A stretch of 64,000 bases of DNA from Methylophaga sp. (lineage in GTDB: Bacteria; Pseudomonadota; Gammaproteobacteria; Nitrosococcales; Methylophagaceae): the NCBI GenBank assembly GCA_002733505.1, contig NVVW01000009.1, positions 23,369-87,368 of the forward strand, written 5' to 3'. A model generated the notes under the pieces. That model had not been told where the DNA came from. It saw only the letters and a list, made by a program, of their open reading frames with translations, and searched no databases. Shown one piece after another: positions 37,156 to 46,944 of this stretch (position 1 is the stretch's first letter; the number at the start of each line of letters is the position of its first letter). Both the position numbers and the translations under genes were made by a program.

Positions 37156-38405
37156 TGACAAATAAAACAGAAAGAGAATTAATCGTCGGCTTGGATATTG
37201 GCACATCAAAGGTGGTCGCTATTGTTGCGGCACCTATTGCTAATGCCGGGCCAAATGAAAATTCACTTGAGATTATCGGTATTGGCTCACACCCTTCGCG
37301 TGGTATTAAAAAAGGGGTAGTGGTTAATATTGAATCAACAGTGCAATCAATTCAGCGTGCCATTGAAGAGGCGGAGTTAATGGCTGGTTGCCAAATCCAC
37401 TCTGTTTTTGTCGGCATTGCAGGTAGTCATATTCGAAGCTTGAATTCACATGGCACAGTAGCAATTCGTGATAAAGAAGTCGTACAGAGTGATGTTGACC
37501 GTGTGCTTGATGCGGCAAAAGCAGTGCATTTTCCAGGTGATCAACAATTACTTCATGTGATGCCGCAGGAATATATTATTGATAATCAAGAAGGTATTCG
37601 TGAGCCGATTGGTATGTCAGGTGTACGGCTTGAAGCCAAAGTACATTTGATTACCGGTGCAGTGAGTGCGGCTCAGAATATTACCAAATGTATAGAGCGC
37701 TGCGGTTTAACCGTCGATGGCATTATTTTAGAACAAATGGCGTCGAGTTATTCGGTGTTAGAACAGGATGAAAAAGATCTGGGTGTTTGCTTGGTTGATA
37801 TTGGTGGAGGCACCACCGACATTGCGGTGTTTATTGGCGGTGCAATTCGTCATACCGCAGTGATCCCCATAGCAGGCGATCAAGTGACCAATGATATCGC
37901 GGTGGCGTTACGAACACCGACACAATATGCCGATGAAATCAAAATCAAATATGCCTGTGCTTTGACACAATTAGCACGTGAAGATGAAACTATTGAAGTG
38001 CCTAGTGTCGGTGATAGACCCCCTAGAAAATTGGCACGACAAACATTGGCTGAAGTCGTTGAACCGCGCTATGAAGAACTATTAATGCTGATCCAAGCTG
38101 AACTGCGTCGTAGTGGTTTTGAAGAAATGTTGGCGGCAGGCGTGGTGTTGACGGGCGGTAGTTCTAAAATGGAAGGTGTTATTGAGCTGGCGGAAGAAGT
38201 ATTTCATCTTCCGGTGCGACTAGGTTTGCCTCAGCATGTGGGAGGGCTAGTTGATGTGGTGAGAAACCCAATACATGCAACCGGTGTGGGGCTGTTGTTA
38301 TTTGGCAATGAAGCAGATGAAAATGGGCAGTCGGTAGCAAAAACAGGTGGCGGACTTAAGGTAATGATGGAACGAATGAAAAGTTGGTTTCAAGGCAATT
38401 TTTAG
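37155..38405 (+). CDS. ftsA: Cell division protein FtsA
   Basis: 416 residues, normal length. An actin-fold ATPase that tethers FtsZ to the inner membrane. It has VGLDIGTSKVVAIV (phosphate 1), VCLVDIGGGTTDIAVF (phosphate 2) and VVLTGGSSKMEGV (adenosine). The C-terminal amphipathic membrane helix is MMERMKSWFQGNF. It starts as TAATG with the ftsQ stop. The 56-base gap to ftsZ contains the ftsZ ribosome site and no clear terminator. Confidence 0.97.
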   Translation: MTNKTERELIVGLDIGTSKVVAIVAAPIANAGPNENSLEIIGIGSHPSRGIKKGVVVNIESTVQSIQRAIEEAELMAGCQIHSVFVGIAGSHIRSLNSHGTVAIRDKEVVQSDVDRVLDAAKAVHFPGDQQLLHVMPQEYIIDNQEGIREPIGMSGVRLEAKVHLITGAVSAAQNITKCIERCGLTVDGIILEQMASSYSVLEQDEKDLGVCLVDIGGGTTDIAVFIGGAIRHTAVIPIAGDQVTNDIAVALRTPTQYADEIKIKYACALTQLAREDETIEVPSVGDRPPRKLARQTLAEVVEPRYEELLMLIQAELRRSGFEEMLAAGVVLTGGSSKMEGVIELAEEVFHLPVRLGLPQHVGGLVDVVRNPIHATGVGLLLFGNEADENGQSVAKTGGGLKVMMERMKSWFQGNF

Positions 38406-38461
38406 TAGATAGACATAAATAATAGTTAATAATTTAAAGCACACATTGAAAGGAGAAGGAA

Positions 38462-39619
38462 ATGACATTTGAATTAATAGATACATATACCCAAAACGCG
38501 GTAATTAAAGTAATTGGAGTGGGCGGTGGCGGTGGCAATGCCTTAGAGCATATGGTGTTAAATGAAATCGAAGGTGTAGATTTTATTTGTGCAAACACTG
38601 ATGCGCAGGCATTAAGAAAAAGTTCAGCAACCACACAATTGCAACTTGGTACCGATATTACAAAAGGTCTGGGCGCTGGTGCTAACCCTGATGTGGGACG
38701 GCAAGCGGCATTGGAAGATCGTGAACGCATTATGGAAGTCATTAGCGGTGCAGATATGATATTTATCGCAGCCGGTATGGGCGGTGGCACAGGAACTGGT
38801 GCAGCACCGGTAGTGGCTCAAGTAGCTAAAGAAATGGGTATTTTGACGGTTGCAGTAGTGACAAAACCCTTCCCATTTGAAGGTGCAAAACGTTTGAAAA
38901 TAGCCAATGCAGGTATAGAAGAACTTAGTCAGCATGTAGATTCATTAATCACCATTCCAAATGAAAAATTAATTGCGGTTTTGGGTAAAGAAATGAGTTT
39001 GCTCAATGCCTTTAAAGCAGCAAATGACGTGTTGCTGGGTGCGGTGCAGGGTATTGCGGAATTAATTACTCGTGAAGGCATGATCAACGTCGATTTCGCC
39101 GATGTACGCACAGTTATGTCAGAAATGGGCATGGCAATGATGGGAACCGGTAGGGCAACAGGTGATAATCGTGGTATAGAAGCGGCGCGTCATGCAGTCT
39201 CTAGCCCACTGTTAGAAGATGTTGATTTATCAGGTGCACGTGGCGTGCTTGTTAATATCACTGCAGGTTTAGATATGACTATTCAAGAATTTGAAGATGT
39301 TGGTAATACCATTAAAGACTTTGCCTCAGATGACGCTACCGTCGTGGTCGGAACAGTCATTGATCCAGAAATGACAGATGAATTGCGAGTGACTGTTGTA
39401 GCGACGGGACTGGGCGCTGAGAAAATTACCGCAGTAGCATTAGTGGCAGATGCAGAAATAAAAGAGATGGTTATTGCAAAAAAACCGGCTGACATTGATT
39501 ACGATAAGCCAACATTTACCCGTAATCAAGAACAATCACAGCAAAAGCAGGTGGTAAATGGTGACGTCAATATGGATTATTTAGATATCCCCGCTTTTTT
39601 ACGTAGACAGGCAGATTAA
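38462..39619 (+). CDS. ftsZ: Cell division protein FtsZ
   Basis: 385 residues. A tubulin-like GTPase that forms the division ring. The GTP signature is GMGGGTGTGAAPVVA (about 104-118), and the T7 loop is NVDFADVRTVM. The C-terminal peptide DYLDIPAFLRRQAD, which binds FtsA and ZipA, is intact and preceded by a short variable linker rich in Gln. A very strong AAAGGAGAAGGA precedes the ATG, fitting high expression. Confidence 0.98.
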   Translation: MTFELIDTYTQNAVIKVIGVGGGGGNALEHMVLNEIEGVDFICANTDAQALRKSSATTQLQLGTDITKGLGAGANPDVGRQAALEDRERIMEVISGADMIFIAAGMGGGTGTGAAPVVAQVAKEMGILTVAVVTKPFPFEGAKRLKIANAGIEELSQHVDSLITIPNEKLIAVLGKEMSLLNAFKAANDVLLGAVQGIAELITREGMINVDFADVRTVMSEMGMAMMGTGRATGDNRGIEAARHAVSSPLLEDVDLSGARGVLVNITAGLDMTIQEFEDVGNTIKDFASDDATVVVGTVIDPEMTDELRVTVVATGLGAEKITAVALVADAEIKEMVIAKKPADIDYDKPTFTRNQEQSQQKQVVNGDVNMDYLDIPAFLRRQAD

Positions 39620-39640
39620 AAACAGGCGTATCTCAGCTAG

Positions 39641-39670
39641 TTGAAAAGACTAGAATTGTGATATTATATT
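39641..39670 (+). promoter_or_regulatory. Candidate lpxC promoter
   Basis: TTGAAA (39641-39646) and TATATT (39665-39670) are 18 bases apart, in the 84-base gap between ftsZ and lpxC. An overlapping TATTAT at 39662-39667 is an alternative -10 with a short spacer. Confidence 0.45.
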
Positions 39671-39703
39671 GGTCATAAATATGAAACAAAGGGATAATGC
39701 GCC

Positions 39704-40621
39704 GTGATAAAGCAACGAACATTGAAAAATGTCATTCGTGCAACAGGTGTTGGCTTACATAGTGGCGACACTGTATATCTAACGTTGCGCCCAGCTGCCC
39801 CCGATACAGGTATCATTTTTAGACGTGTTGATCTTGAGCCTCCGGTTGAGATAAAAGCCAAAGCAGAGAATGTGGGTGAGACCGCATTATCAACCACATT
39901 AATGGAAAATGGCCAAAAAATTTCAACAGTTGAGCATTTATTATCAGCTTTTGCAGGTTTGGGTATTGATAATGCTTACATTGATGTCAATGCGGCGGAA
40001 GTGCCGATTATGGACGGCAGTGCAGGACCCTTTGTGTTTTTAATACAATCGGCAGGCATTGAGGAACAGGCTGTAGCTAAGAAATTTATCCGAATCAAGA
40101 AAACTGTCAAGGTAGAAGATGGCGATAAGTGGGGCATATTTGAACCATTTGAAGGTTTTAAAGTAAGCTTTACTATTGATTTTTCACATCCTGCGTTCAC
40201 AGGACGATCGCAACATGTTGAGGTTGATTTTTCATCGACATCATTTGTGCGGGAGGTGAGCCGAGCACGCACCTTTGGCTTCATGAAAGATATTGAAAAA
40301 TTACGTGAAAATAACTTAGCGCTAGGTGCCAGTGTAGATAATGCCATTGCTTTAGATGACTATCGTGTTGTTAATGAAGATGGATTGCGTTACGAAGATG
40401 AGTTTGTGCGCCATAAAGTATTAGATGCCATTGGCGATTTATATTTGCTCGGCTATAGCTTAATTGGCTCGTTTAATGGATACAAATCTGGGCATGAGCT
40501 AAATAATAAATTATTGCGTAAATTGTTAGCGCAAGAGGATGCATGGGAATTAGTGAGCTTTGAAGATGAGGCGGATGCGCCTATTTCATTTAGCCGACCT
40601 GCGGCTTCGATTGTAACTTAA
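39704..40621 (+). CDS. lpxC: UDP-3-O-acyl-N-acetylglucosamine deacetylase LpxC
   Basis: 305 residues. A zinc enzyme catalysing the committed step of lipid A synthesis. Zinc ligands are His78 ([10 protein letters not shown]), His237 and Asp241 ([10 protein letters not shown]). The general base region is Glu77, and His264 (GHELNN) is the catalytic histidine. The start is GTG at 39704, giving the family N-terminus MIKQRTLKN, with AAGGGA upstream. It follows ftsZ as in E. coli and Pseudomonas. Its stop codon overlaps the stop of the convergent dciA. Confidence 0.97.
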   Translation: MIKQRTLKNVIRATGVGLHSGDTVYLTLRPAAPDTGIIFRRVDLEPPVEIKAKAENVGETALSTTLMENGQKISTVEHLLSAFAGLGIDNAYIDVNAAEVPIMDGSAGPFVFLIQSAGIEEQAVAKKFIRIKKTVKVEDGDKWGIFEPFEGFKVSFTIDFSHPAFTGRSQHVEVDFSSTSFVREVSRARTFGFMKDIEKLRENNLALGASVDNAIALDDYRVVNEDGLRYEDEFVRHKVLDAIGDLYLLGYSLIGSFNGYKSGHELNNKLLRKLLAQEDAWELVSFEDEADAPISFSRPAASIVT

Positions 40622-41058
40622 TCTTTAAACCGATTAGCTAATTTCTCGAGTGAGGCGCTTAACGCTTCATTATCAATCACTTCAGCTGTTTGCTGAAGCG
40701 CGATAGCGGCAGACTTTGGTAATATAGCGGCGGGCACTTCGGCTACTGTTGGCGACATTATTTTAGGTCGAACTTTTATTTCAATGTGATGGATAGGAAT
40801 ATCAAGGTGTTCTGCAAATGTTTCGCATAAAGTGGGCGCTTGAAAACGAATTAAACTAGCCAATGAAGCATCATCAGTGTGGATAATAAGTGTTTGGTTT
40901 TTAACATTGGCTAAATGGCAGTGAGCAGAAAATTGTAAGGGTAAAGCTTGGTGTAATGTATTATTAAGTTTCTCTATAAGTTGGGCATGCTGAGCTAATT
41001 TAGCCAGCGTTTTATTGTGCTGACAAATGGCGTTTATTTGCTTTGGTTGTTTAGACAT
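40618..41058 (-). CDS. dciA: DUF721 protein, probable helicase loader DciA
   Basis: 146 residues. DUF721/DciA proteins load the replicative helicase in bacteria that lack DnaC. The family region is about 10-100 ([55 protein letters not shown]). The C-terminus is a disordered, Ala-rich tail. The ATG at 41058 is chosen; the frame continues upstream into the repeat element at 41091 and that part has no homology. This place, convergent with lpxC, is typical for gammaproteobacterial DUF721. No dnaC is present in the window. Confidence 0.78.
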   Translation of the reverse strand: MSKQPKQINAICQHNKTLAKLAQHAQLIEKLNNTLHQALPLQFSAHCHLANVKNQTLIIHTDDASLASLIRFQAPTLCETFAEHLDIPIHHIEIKVRPKIMSPTVAEVPAAILPKSAAIALQQTAEVIDNEALSASLEKLANRFKD

Positions 41059-41090
41059 AGTAACTATATTTTTATTTGTTACTAGGATTA

Positions 41091-41238
41091 TATACCCGTA
41101 ATTATTCAATTTGCAAAATTTATAGGTCATCCCCGAGATCTTTTATCGGGGATCTATGGCGGTAACACTAGACTCCCGCTGACAACATGCGGGAGTGACG
41201 AAAAAGGTAAAGCTGCATCTTCAAGTCATTTGGGTATA
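41091..41238. repeat. TATACCC element E (148 bases)
   Basis: From TATACCCGTAATTATTC to CAAGTCATTTGGGTATA, with imperfect arms. The middle contains two further dyads: ATCCCCGAGATC with GGGGAT, and ACTCCCGCTGACAACATGCGGGAGT. Its GCGGGAGTGACGAAAAAGGTAAA is shared with element D. It lies between divergent dciA and the M23 peptidase; the rest of the 41059-41404 gap shows nothing else clear. Confidence 0.75.
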
Positions 41239-41404
41239 CATAAATGATAATTGCTAGTGTGGTTTTAATACGGCACCATAGTGTTTTTCTGGATTAGTTC
41301 AATGTTTTATGAAAAAAAGGTGTTATCCTTAGCCGTGTCGAGTTGCTCAATTTAAAAATGCATATTTTTAATATTTTAGATATGTTTTAGAGGTGTTATT
41401 AAAC

Positions 41405-42316
41405 ATGCAGGTTCTCATTATATCGCCGAATAAATCGGCACATAAACATTGGACACTCACATCATTTCACCTGATTATGGCAAGTATCCTATTTTTGATT
41501 GTTTTTGCATGTGCTGTGTTTTATGTTTCACAACATACCCTATTGAATACATCCTCGACAGTAACACCCCATTACGCAAAATTGCATTCAGAATCTTCAT
41601 CAACATTAGCAGAAGATAAAAGCAGTAACAATATTGACCAGAATATACCTGAAATTTATGCAAAACGCTTAGGCATTCTGCAAGCTGAGGCCATTAGATT
41701 AAAAGCAATAACAAAGCAACTTGCCAATCTGACAGGTTTTGATTTGTCACAATACGTATTTGATTCTGATCTTGGACAAGGTGGGATCGAGCAAGACGGA
41801 GTTGCGCTTACCGACACAGAATTCAACTTTAACCTTACTTACTTGTCTGATACCTTTGAACAACAGTTACAGCAACTAGAAGTGATGCAAATATATGCGG
41901 TGACCGATGACGCAATTGCATCAACAATTCCAAGTAGAAGACCCATCAATACCGGTTGGTTATCGTCGCATTATGGCAAACGTGTTGATCCCTTTAATGG
42001 CAAAATGGCGTTTCACCATGGCATCGATTTTGCGGGTCAAGAAGGTGATGCAATTTATGCGGTAGCAGATGGCTTAGTCAGTTGGACGGGAAACAAAAGT
42101 GGCTATGGTAAAACAATAGAAATTGACCATGGCAATGGTTATGTCACGCGATATGCTCATAGCAAAGAGCTTCTTGTAAAGTTAGGCGATAGGGTTAGCA
42201 AAGATCAGGAAATTGCCTTAATGGGTTCTACTGGCCGATCTACGGGCCCGCATGTTCATTTTGAACTGTTGGTGGCCGGTCATAAAGTGAACCCTAATAA
42301 ATTTATAAAAAACTAA
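41405..42316 (+). CDS. Membrane-anchored M23-family metallopeptidase
   Basis: 303 residues. One membrane helix (about 24-44, LIMASILFLIVFACAVFYV), a coiled-coil-like stretch (about 85-115) and a C-terminal LytM/M23 domain (about 190-295). The zinc motif is intact: HHGIDFAG (HxxxD) and HVHFEL (HxH), with SGYGKTIEIDHGNGYVTRYAHS between. Such proteins cleave peptidoglycan crosslinks or, when partnered, activate amidases. A GTG at 41393 is in frame; the ATG at 41405 is preferred because AGAGG stands upstream. It is commonly found just before secA in gammaproteobacteria. Confidence 0.88.
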   Translation: MQVLIISPNKSAHKHWTLTSFHLIMASILFLIVFACAVFYVSQHTLLNTSSTVTPHYAKLHSESSSTLAEDKSSNNIDQNIPEIYAKRLGILQAEAIRLKAITKQLANLTGFDLSQYVFDSDLGQGGIEQDGVALTDTEFNFNLTYLSDTFEQQLQQLEVMQIYAVTDDAIASTIPSRRPINTGWLSSHYGKRVDPFNGKMAFHHGIDFAGQEGDAIYAVADGLVSWTGNKSGYGKTIEIDHGNGYVTRYAHSKELLVKLGDRVSKDQEIALMGSTGRSTGPHVHFELLVAGHKVNPNKFIKN

Positions 42317-42418
42317 TCATAGTTTTTTTCGTTAGCAATTATGTTGCTAATTGATTCTGCACATCCGTTCCTAAAAATTTTCAATTTAACGCTTGAATTT
42401 AACAGCTTAGTCACCATC

Positions 42419-42587
42419 TATACCCGTGATGCTTCAATTTGCAAAAAATCTTCGTCATCCCTGTATGCTTACCCAGTCAAGCTGAGCACAAGCTTAGCCG
42501 GGTTATCCGCACAAACAAGACTCCGGCTTAAAACATACCGGAGTGACGGAGGAGCGAAAATGCACAGATTAAATGATTATGGGTATA
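42419..42587. repeat. TATACCC element F (169 bases)
   Basis: From TATACCCGTGATGCTTCAA to AATGATTATGGGTATA. The inside has AGACTCCGGCTTAAAACATACCGGAGTGACGG. Read in reverse it is the same subfamily as the copy at 63763-63903. It lies 100 bases before secA, and its right end is about 10 bases from the candidate secA promoter. Confidence 0.75.
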
Positions 42588-42595
42588 ATAAAGAG

Positions 42596-42626
42596 TTTAG
42601 ATCTTATTCATTCTACGCGTTATAAT
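42596..42626 (+). promoter_or_regulatory. Candidate secA promoter
   Basis: A perfect TATAAT stands at 42621-42626, 64 bases before the secA start. The best -35 is TTTAGA at 42596-42601 with a long 19-base spacer, so the promoter is uncertain. No secM gene or arrest peptide is seen between the M23 gene and secA. Confidence 0.4.
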
Positions 42627-42689
42627 CACGCGATTTTCTTATAGACATTAAAGGGCAATATTTTTGTCCAACAACAGGTAGTTAAAACA

Positions 42690-45419
42690 ATGGCAAGCAA
42701 GTTTTTCCGCAAAATTTTTGGCAGTCGTAATGAGCGAGTACTTAAGCAGTTACGAAAAATTGCCGATCAAGTAAATGATTTTGAAACAGAGATTGAGTCG
42801 TTAAGCGATCAAGACTTACAAGCAAAAACAGCTGAATTCAAACAACGCTTAGCAGAGGGTAAAACCTTGCAGGATATTTTGCCTGAAGCGTTTGCTGTAG
42901 TACGAGAGGCGGGTAAACGTACATTAAATATGCGTCACTTCGATGTGCAGCTCATCGGTGGCATGGTGCTGAATGATGGCAAAATTGCTGAAATGCGTAC
43001 CGGTGAAGGTAAAACACTGGTTGCCACGCTTGCCATATATTTGAATGCGCTAGAAGGAGAAGGTGTTCACCTCGTTACAGTTAATGATTATCTGGCGCAA
43101 CGTGATTCGGCATGGATGAGCCAGCTTTACCAGTTTCTAGGTTTAACAACAGGGGTTATTATCGCTGGGATGGATTCTGAAGCACGCCGTGAAGCCTATG
43201 CCGCAGACATCACTTATGGTACCAATAATGAGTTTGGTTTTGATTATTTGCGTGACAATATGGCATTTAGCATTGAAGAAAAAGTACAGCGCAAATTACA
43301 TTTTGCTGTTATCGATGAAGTGGATTCGATATTAATCGATGAAGCACGCACACCGCTGATCATTTCTGGTCCAGCAGAAGATAGCTCTGAACTCTATAAA
43401 AAAATGAATACCTTAATTCCTAAGTTAACCAAGCAAATTGGCGGGGTCGGCGAAGATGAAGAAATTGAAGTTGAGGGTGATTACACCGTAGATGAAAAAG
43501 CCAAACAGGTTTATTTCACCGAAGCGGGTCATGAAAAGATTGAAGAGTTACTGATAACTGGCGGTATTTTAGATGCGGAGGCAAGCTTATATGATGCCGC
43601 TAATATTAGTTTAATGCACCATGTTACTGCGGCATTACGCGCGCATGTGTTATTCCAGAATGATGTTGATTATATTGTGCAAGATAATCAAATTGTTATT
43701 GTGGATGAGTTTACTGGTCGAACAATGCAAGGTCGTCGTTGGTCAGAAGGCTTGCATCAAGCTATTGAAGCCAAAGAAGGTGTTGATATTCAAAATGAAA
43801 ATCAAACGCTGGCTTCTATTACTTTCCAAAACTATTTTAGGTTGTATGAAAAATTATCAGGCATGACGGGAACAGCTGATACCGAAGCATTTGAGTTGCA
43901 ATCTATTTATGGTCTAGAAGTCTTAGTGATCCCCACCAATCGTGAAATGACACGTAAAGATGAAGCGGATCAGATCTATATGACAACGCAAGAAAAGTAT
44001 GAAGCGATTGTACTTGGTGTTAAAGATTGTATAGATCGTAAGCAACCCGTGCTTGTCGGTACATCATCCATTGAAAGTTCTGAACATTTACATGATTTGT
44101 TAAGCAAAGCCAAAGTAAAGCATGAAGTTTTAAATGCCAAGCAACATGAAAGAGAAGCCCATATTATTGCTCAGGCAGGTGCGCCTGGATCAGTGACTAT
44201 TGCTACCAATATGGCGGGTCGAGGTACCGATATTGTATTAGGGGGCAGCTTAGATGTTGAATTAGAAGCATTAGATGAAGATGCGAGTGAGGCAGATAAA
44301 GAAAAAGTAACACAAGCATGGCAAGTTCGACATGATGCTGTGTTAGCGTCGGGTGGTTTACATATTATTGGTTCAGAACGCCATGAATCCCGTCGTATAG
44401 ATAATCAATTGCGTGGTCGCTCAGGTCGTCAAGGCGATGCAGGTTCAAGCCGATTTTACTTATCACTTGAAGATAGCTTAATGCGCATTTTTGCCTCAGA
44501 GCGCATGGCGGGTTTGATGCAAAAATTAGGCATGGAAGAAGGTGAAGCGATTGAGCATCCTTGGGTTTCTCGTGCCATTGAAAACGCCCAAAAGAAAGTA
44601 GAGGGGCATAACTTTGATATTCGTAAGCAATTACTAGACTTTGATGATGTTGCTAATGATCAGCGTAAAGTCATCTATGATCAACGTAATGAATTGATGG
44701 CGGCTGAAGAAGTAGCGGATGCGGTTATGTCGATGCGTGAATCTGTAATTGGTGATGTAATTAGTGATTATATTCCACCAGGAAGTATTGATGAACAATG
44801 GGATATTGCTGGCTTAGAAGAAGTGCTACAAAATGATTTTGCACTTGATTTACCTGTTGCTAGCTGGTTAGAGAGCGATGATGATTTACATGAAGAAACA
44901 TTACGACAGCGTATTGTTGAGGATGCTGAAGCTGCCTGCCAACAAAAAGAGCAAATAGTGGGCAGTGAAATAATGCGTCATTATGAAAAAGCACTTATGC
45001 TGCAAACCTTAGATAGTTTATGGAAAGAACACTTGGCCCAAATGGATTATTTACGCCAAGGTATAAATTTACGCGGTTATGCTCAAAAAGATCCCAAACA
45101 AGAGTTTAAACGTGAATCGTTTGCCATGTTTACCACTTTGCTAGAGACCATTAAGCATGATGTTGTTTCAGTGTTGTCACGTGTGAAAGTGCGTTCAGAA
45201 GAAGATGTTGAGGCCGTTGAAGAACAGCGTCGTCAGTCAGGTCAAGTTGAATATAAACATGATGAAGTTGAAGGCATGGCGGCTGAAAATACGGAAGCTG
45301 ACGAACAGCCAACACACCAAAAACCAATAACCCGTGAAGGAAAAAAAGTAGGCCGCAACGATCCTTGTCCCTGTGGTAGCGGTAAGAAATTTAAGCAATG
45401 CCATGGTGCGATTAGTTAA
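42690..45419 (+). CDS. secA: Preprotein translocase ATPase SecA
   Basis: 909 residues, full length. The motor that drives proteins through SecYEG. Walker A is [11 protein letters not shown] (about 102-112), the DEAD-like box is [21 protein letters not shown], and motif VI has [20 protein letters not shown]. The C-terminal zinc tail, [13 protein letters not shown], which binds SecB and lipid, is intact after an acidic linker. argJ follows after 17 bases. Confidence 0.98.
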   Translation: MASKFFRKIFGSRNERVLKQLRKIADQVNDFETEIESLSDQDLQAKTAEFKQRLAEGKTLQDILPEAFAVVREAGKRTLNMRHFDVQLIGGMVLNDGKIAEMRTGEGKTLVATLAIYLNALEGEGVHLVTVNDYLAQRDSAWMSQLYQFLGLTTGVIIAGMDSEARREAYAADITYGTNNEFGFDYLRDNMAFSIEEKVQRKLHFAVIDEVDSILIDEARTPLIISGPAEDSSELYKKMNTLIPKLTKQIGGVGEDEEIEVEGDYTVDEKAKQVYFTEAGHEKIEELLITGGILDAEASLYDAANISLMHHVTAALRAHVLFQNDVDYIVQDNQIVIVDEFTGRTMQGRRWSEGLHQAIEAKEGVDIQNENQTLASITFQNYFRLYEKLSGMTGTADTEAFELQSIYGLEVLVIPTNREMTRKDEADQIYMTTQEKYEAIVLGVKDCIDRKQPVLVGTSSIESSEHLHDLLSKAKVKHEVLNAKQHEREAHIIAQAGAPGSVTIATNMAGRGTDIVLGGSLDVELEALDEDASEADKEKVTQAWQVRHDAVLASGGLHIIGSERHESRRIDNQLRGRSGRQGDAGSSRFYLSLEDSLMRIFASERMAGLMQKLGMEEGEAIEHPWVSRAIENAQKKVEGHNFDIRKQLLDFDDVANDQRKVIYDQRNELMAAEEVADAVMSMRESVIGDVISDYIPPGSIDEQWDIAGLEEVLQNDFALDLPVASWLESDDDLHEETLRQRIVEDAEAACQQKEQIVGSEIMRHYEKALMLQTLDSLWKEHLAQMDYLRQGINLRGYAQKDPKQEFKRESFAMFTTLLETIKHDVVSVLSRVKVRSEEDVEAVEEQRRQSGQVEYKHDEVEGMAAENTEADEQPTHQKPITREGKKVGRNDPCPCGSGKKFKQCHGAIS

Positions 45420-45436
45420 TATTTGAGGGCTCAGCC

Positions 45437-46663
45437 ATGCCAGTAAATTTACCTCCGCTTAAACAAGATGGCTTATTAGTTATTAATGGAATTAAGCTTG
45501 GTATTGCCAACGCTGGCATAAAAAAAGAAAATCATCCTGACTTGGTGTTAATTGAGTTGGCTGGGGGCACGATAACCTCCGCTGTGTATACTCAGAATGC
45601 TTTCTGCGCGGCTCCGGTGACTGTAGCGAAACAACATCAAGCACAAGCAACGCCGCGATATTTATTGATTAATTCAGGTAATGCCAATGCGGGTAGGGGT
45701 GAAGCCGGTCTAGAGGCCTCCGTATCTTGTTGTCAAGCTGTAGCAGATCTTACCCACGTAAAAAAAAATAAGGTTTTGCCATTTTCGACAGGGGTAATTG
45801 GTCAGCCATTACCGGTAGATAAAATTAAACAAGCGATCCCAAATGTAGTTAATAATTTATCAGCAGATAATTGGTTTGCTGCGGCACATGCCATTATGAC
45901 TACTGATACGGTAGCTAAAGCAGTTTCAAAGCAAATTGAAATTGATGGTGTAATAATTACCGTTACAGGCATGGCAAAAGGTTCCGGCATGATCCGTCCA
46001 GATATGGCGACTATGTTGGCGTATATTGCGACCGATGCAGCGGTGGAACAAACTGTGTTAGATGAGATATTGACGGATGCTGTTGCACAATCATTTAATC
46101 GTATTACGGTTGATGGTGATACATCGACAAATGATTCATGCTTGTTGATGGCAACAGGCAAAGCTCCACATTCATTGATTACTGACTTTGGGTCGAATGA
46201 GGCACAAATACTTTATCAAGCGGTTGCAGAAATTACACAACAGTTAGCGCATGCCATTATCAGAGATGGGGAAGGTGCTACTAAATTTGTAGAAATTACT
46301 GTTAAGCAAGGTGTCGATACGGAAGAATGTCGCCAAGTTGCTTATACCATTGCTCATTCTCCATTAGTTAAAACAGCATTATTTGCATCCGATCCGAACT
46401 GGGGACGTATTTTGGCTGCGGTTGGGCGAGCAGGCATTGAAGATTTTGATTTATCAAATGTTACAATCTATTTGGATAATGTATGTATTGTTGAGCAGGG
46501 AGAACCCGCAGTAAATTATACCGAAGAAAAAGGTCAGCAAGTTATGGAAAAAGATGAAATTACCATTACTGTTGAACTAGGCAGAGGAAAGGCAGAAGAT
46601 ACTGTTTGGACCTGTGACTTTTCTTATGATTATGTAAAAATCAATGCCGAATATAGAACGTAA
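45437..46663 (+). CDS. argJ: Glutamate N-acetyltransferase / N-acetylglutamate synthase ArgJ
   Basis: 408 residues. It recycles the acetyl group from N-acetylornithine to glutamate in arginine synthesis; many versions can also use acetyl-CoA. The precursor cleaves itself before Thr192 in PDMATMLAYI, and the new threonine is the nucleophile. INSGNANAGRGEAG, GMAKGSGMI and SDPNWGRILAAVGRAG are further signatures. AGGG lies upstream of the ATG. It may be cotranscribed with secA. Confidence 0.95.
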   Translation: MPVNLPPLKQDGLLVINGIKLGIANAGIKKENHPDLVLIELAGGTITSAVYTQNAFCAAPVTVAKQHQAQATPRYLLINSGNANAGRGEAGLEASVSCCQAVADLTHVKKNKVLPFSTGVIGQPLPVDKIKQAIPNVVNNLSADNWFAAAHAIMTTDTVAKAVSKQIEIDGVIITVTGMAKGSGMIRPDMATMLAYIATDAAVEQTVLDEILTDAVAQSFNRITVDGDTSTNDSCLLMATGKAPHSLITDFGSNEAQILYQAVAEITQQLAHAIIRDGEGATKFVEITVKQGVDTEECRQVAYTIAHSPLVKTALFASDPNWGRILAAVGRAGIEDFDLSNVTIYLDNVCIVEQGEPAVNYTEEKGQQVMEKDEITITVELGRGKAEDTVWTCDFSYDYVKINAEYRT

Positions 46664-46740
46664 TACTCAGCGCATTTATCTTTTGCTTCAGCACGGCGTT
46701 ATTTTTGTACTCAAATAATTATTTGCAAGGATGGAATGTA

Positions 46741-46858
46741 TGCACAAAAGTGCAGGAGCAACTTTTGGTCACATATTTCAATATGCTCATATTCTTGATG
46801 AAATACATCCCTGTATTTCACCCCGTTGGGGCTACTATGTATCCCAAATTTGCTCCAG
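46741..46858. repeat. Palindromic intergenic segment after argJ
   Basis: Several dyads lie in a row: TGCAC/GTGCA (46741-46754), an outer pair GGAGCAACTTTTGGTCACATA with TATGTATCCCAAATTTGCTCC (about 46755-46857, roughly four to five mismatches), TGAAATACA/TGTATTTCA (46799-46820) and CCCC/GGGG (46821-46831). No T-run follows. Short frames across it have no family resemblance. Its ends are not TATACCC, so it is a different element or a structured RNA. Confidence 0.5.
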
Positions 46859-46944
46859 GAAAATTTGTCGTGCAAAAATGCCTTGTTCTGAAGCAAAATA
46901 TAAACACGCTGAATATCACGTTTGTTTCAGAATAGATAAAATAA

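Noticed and set aside
40618..40621. Convergent overlap of the lpxC and dciA stop codons as something special
   Set aside because: A 4-base tail-to-tail overlap is common in compact genomes.
42341..42625. 94-codon plus-strand frame before secA
   Set aside because: It reads through repeat element F; similar peptides appear from other copies (for example 63883-63701 on the minus strand), as expected for repeat DNA and not for a gene.
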